From an uncultured Ruminococcus sp. (GTDB lineage Bacteria > Bacillota > Clostridia > Oscillospirales > Ruminococcaceae): a stretch of 5,438 nucleotides of DNA. The notes under the pieces are model-generated. The model saw nothing but the letters and a program-made list of their open reading frames with translations, searched no databases and had not been told where the DNA came from. The stretch lies in NCBI GenBank assembly GCA_946188175.1, contig CAMHUJ010000146.1:1-5438 (forward strand), read 5' to 3'. Made by a program: the position numbers and the translations under genes. This document shows, piece after piece, positions 4,133 through 5,438 of the stretch (position 1 is the first letter of the stretch; each line of letters opens with the position of its first letter).

Positions 4133-5438
4133 GTCAGTGTCGTACCGGCAAGGGTATTGCTGACATAATAGAGCAGGATATTCTGCGCATCTTCAACGGA
4201 AATCTGTCCGTCTGCATTGATATCGGCGGCTTTCTTCTGGAGATCTGTCAGTCCGCTGTCCATATCCGCCATAATGTTCACATAGGCTGTCAGTGTCAGC
4301 TGTGCATCCTCAACGCTCACGGAACCGTCCAGATTGACATCACCGAGCAGGAAATCCGAAGCATCCGCTTTGCCGATCTTCACCTTGCCGCTGCCCGTCG
4401 CAAACGCAACCTCCTCCAGATCGACATTGAAGGTCGATTTCTGATTGAGCGCGATTTCAACGAGTGCCTGTCCTTCTTCCGCAAGCACTTCAAAGCGCAG
4501 CTTGGCGACAATGCCGTTTCCGGTATTGTTCTCCGTCGAGAGATCATCCCAGTTCAGCGTATACGGAATCAGCGTCAGATCATTGCCGGACAGGAATGTC
4601 GATGTGCCGAGGATTTTGCCGTCCGCCGCGCCGAGCAGCTTCAGCTTTGCCGGATCATAGGAGACATTCAGGCTCAGCGCCGTAATACCGGGGTTGTTGT
4701 ACAGACGGATCGGGAGCTCGACGGTATCCCCCTTCTTTGCAGAAACCGTACCGCCGATGATTGCCGGACCGACCGGCTGCGTAGTGGTTTCCGTTTCGGT
4801 TGTCGTTTCCGTCGCAGAGGATTCGGACAGCGTGGTTGCGGTCGTACCTGTCGCACCGGAACTGCCGATCTCCACCGCGCCGTTTCCGGTATAGAATTTG
4901 ACCTCTTTCAGATCGACATTGAACGTCGATTTCTGATTGAGCGCTACTTCGATCACCGCAGTGCCGTCTGCGCCTGCAAGGACTTCAAATTGCAGTGTGG
5001 CAACGACGCCGTTTCCGGTATTGTTTTCATCAGCGAGATCATCCCAGTTCAGCGTATACGGAATCAGCGTCAGATCATTGCCGGAAAGGAATGCGGATGT
5101 GCCGAGGATTTTGCCGTCCGCCGCGCCGAGCAGTTTGAGCTTTGTGTTATCATAGGAGATATTCAGGCTCAGCGCCGCAATGCCCGGATTATTCTGCATT
5201 TTGAGATTGACCGTAACGGTATCGCCGCTGTTTGCCTTGACGGTATCCGCAAGAATCGCGGCTGCATTTGCCGGAATACTGACCGTTGTGACCTGCTTCT
5301 CTGCGGTGGTTGTACTGCCGGTCGCAGCGGTTGTCGGTTTGGTATCGGTCACGGTCTCCATTGTGATCAGCGGACCTGTTGCCGTTTTAGACGTTGCAGT
5401 CACAGTGGTCGTGGACTTCGCCGCCGATGCAGAGGTCA
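4108..5438 (-). CDS. Cellulosomal scaffoldin: two cohesins and a C-terminal dockerin (partial, 5' end outside window)
   Basis: The frame runs open off the window edge; the GTG at 5401-5403 lies inside a Ser/Thr/Ala-rich linker and is not a start. Counting from that GTG, the order is a Thr-rich linker (to about residue 46), cohesin 1 (about 47-180), a Thr/Glu linker (181-211), cohesin 2 (212-344) and a dockerin (351-416) with tail TLTWAELLGG. Cohesin signs are the SGDTVTV/KKGDTVEL start, NNPGI(A/T)ALSLN and SYDxxKLKLLGA. The dockerin has two EF-hand-like calcium loops, DVNLDGSVSVED (355-366) and DINADGQISVED (394-405), each followed by AQ. A signal peptide must lie upstream of the window. The protein would act outside the cell: the cohesins hold dockerin-bearing plant-wall enzymes and its own dockerin attaches to a larger or anchoring scaffoldin. 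Two cohesins plus a dockerin resembles ScaA of R. champanellensis and R. flavefaciens 17, but identity with that gene is not proven. Confidence 0.92.
   Translation of the reverse strand, partial: TSASAAKSTTTVTATSKTATGPLITMETVTDTKPTTAATGSTTTAEKQVTTVSIPANAAAILADTVKANSGDTVTVNLKMQNNPGIAALSLNISYDNTKLKLLGAADGKILGTSAFLSGNDLTLIPYTLNWDDLADENNTGNGVVATLQFEVLAGADGTAVIEVALNQKSTFNVDLKEVKFYTGNGAVEIGSSGATGTTATTLSESSATETTTETETTTQPVGPAIIGGTVSAKKGDTVELPIRLYNNPGITALSLNVSYDPAKLKLLGAADGKILGTSTFLSGNDLTLIPYTLNWDDLSTENNTGNGIVAKLRFEVLAEEGQALVEIALNQKSTFNVDLEEVAFATGSGKVKIGKADASDFLLGDVNLDGSVSVEDAQLTLTAYVNIMADMDSGLTDLQKKAADINADGQISVEDAQNILLYYVSNTLAGTTLTWAELLGG
4156..4353 (-). other. Dockerin domain of the scaffoldin
   Basis: Two calcium-binding loops with Asp/Asn/Asp at loop positions 1, 3 and 5 and Asp at 12 are separated by a 27-residue linker (AQLTLTAYVN ... 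LQKKAA). The second loop is followed by the helix AQNILLYYVSNTLAG. Both loops share (V/I)SVEDAQ, so the two halves present nearly the same recognition face. Confidence 0.9.
4372..4770 (-). other. Cohesin domain 2 of the scaffoldin
   Basis: It runs from about PAIIGGTVSAKKGD to GSGKVKIG, about 133 residues, the normal size for a cohesin. It is nearly identical to cohesin 1 over the KLKLLGAADGKILG...FLSGNDLTLIPYTLNWDDL stretch and diverges at both ends. Confidence 0.88.
4541..4648. repeat. Direct repeat copy within cohesin 2 (partner 5036-5143)
   Basis: These 108 bases match 5036-5143 with five differences by eye; the first 50 bases are identical. The offset is 495 bases, exactly the distance between the two cohesin modules, so this is the conserved core of a duplicated domain. 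Confidence 0.85.
4864..5265 (-). other. Cohesin domain 1 of the scaffoldin
   Basis: It runs from about AAAILADTVKANSGD to GNGAVEIG, about 134 residues. It contains the same NNPGIAALSLN, LKLLGAADG, YTLNWDDL and LNQKSTFNVDL stretches as cohesin 2, 165 residues away. Confidence 0.88.
5036..5143. repeat. Direct repeat copy within cohesin 1 (partner 4541-4648)
   Basis: This is the partner of 4541-4648 and codes for the same stretch of cohesin 1. Near-identity also at synonymous positions, against clear divergence elsewhere in the modules, points to recent duplication or gene conversion. Confidence 0.85.

Noticed and set aside
3899..4168. 89-residue + strand open frame antisense to the scaffoldin end
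   Set aside because: A TATAAT at 3891-3896 lies just before it, but it has no -35 box at the right distance, no ribosome site and no recognisable domain.
5401..5403. GTG as start codon of the scaffoldin
   Set aside because: The same frame continues open upstream to the window edge as Ser/Thr/Ala-rich linker, there is no ribosome binding site, and a secreted protein needs a signal peptide before this point.

Overview
The window looks like chromosomal DNA from a cellulosome-forming gut Firmicute, most likely a Ruminococcus of the R. champanellensis / R. flavefaciens kind. The main evidence is a secreted protein with two cohesin modules, Thr-rich linkers and a C-terminal ruminococcal dockerin. 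Moderate GC, AGGA/GGAG-type ribosome binding sites and a Clostridia-style HprK-like/PqqD/S26-peptidase/ABC gene set agree with this. The genus is an inference from protein features; no marker gene is present.

Layout. Bases 1-183 (+) are the last 60 codons of a membrane protein that reads like the end of a Mg2+-importing P-type ATPase (MgtA type). It is followed by a strong intrinsic terminator at 204-235. Bases 236-486 hold no convincing gene, only a 14-bp-stem hairpin at 373-409 that probably ends the convergent minus-strand operon. Bases 487-3634 (-) are a compact operon. Transcribed order is an HprK/PEPCK-like P-loop kinase, a PqqD-like protein, an S24/S26-type peptidase with a Ser/His dyad, and an ABC exporter. 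Adjacent genes overlap, or are separated by one base up to about 45 bases. The exporter gene is broken: a deletion of about 47-50 bases plus a frameshift near 1943 splits it into an N-terminal fragment and a 477-residue remainder. The operon has a clear extended -10 promoter overlapped by a perfect 11-bp inverted repeat, which may be an operator.

Bases 3680-4107 are mostly non-coding. They hold the scaffoldin terminator (a 28-bp perfect palindrome plus a T-run), two further hairpins and a short orphan reading frame of unknown meaning. Bases 4108-5438 (-) are the 3' part of the scaffoldin gene, whose 5' end lies beyond the window.

How the parts work together. A kinase, a PqqD-type recognition module, a protease and an ABC exporter are the parts expected of a ribosomally made peptide (RiPP) modification and export system, related in composition to lasso-peptide operons with HprK-like kinases. 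No precursor peptide or cyclase is visible here, so the substrate is unknown. The damaged exporter suggests the system may be decaying in this strain. The scaffoldin is a separate unit: a small adaptor that would carry two dockerin-bearing enzymes and dock through its own dockerin onto another scaffoldin.
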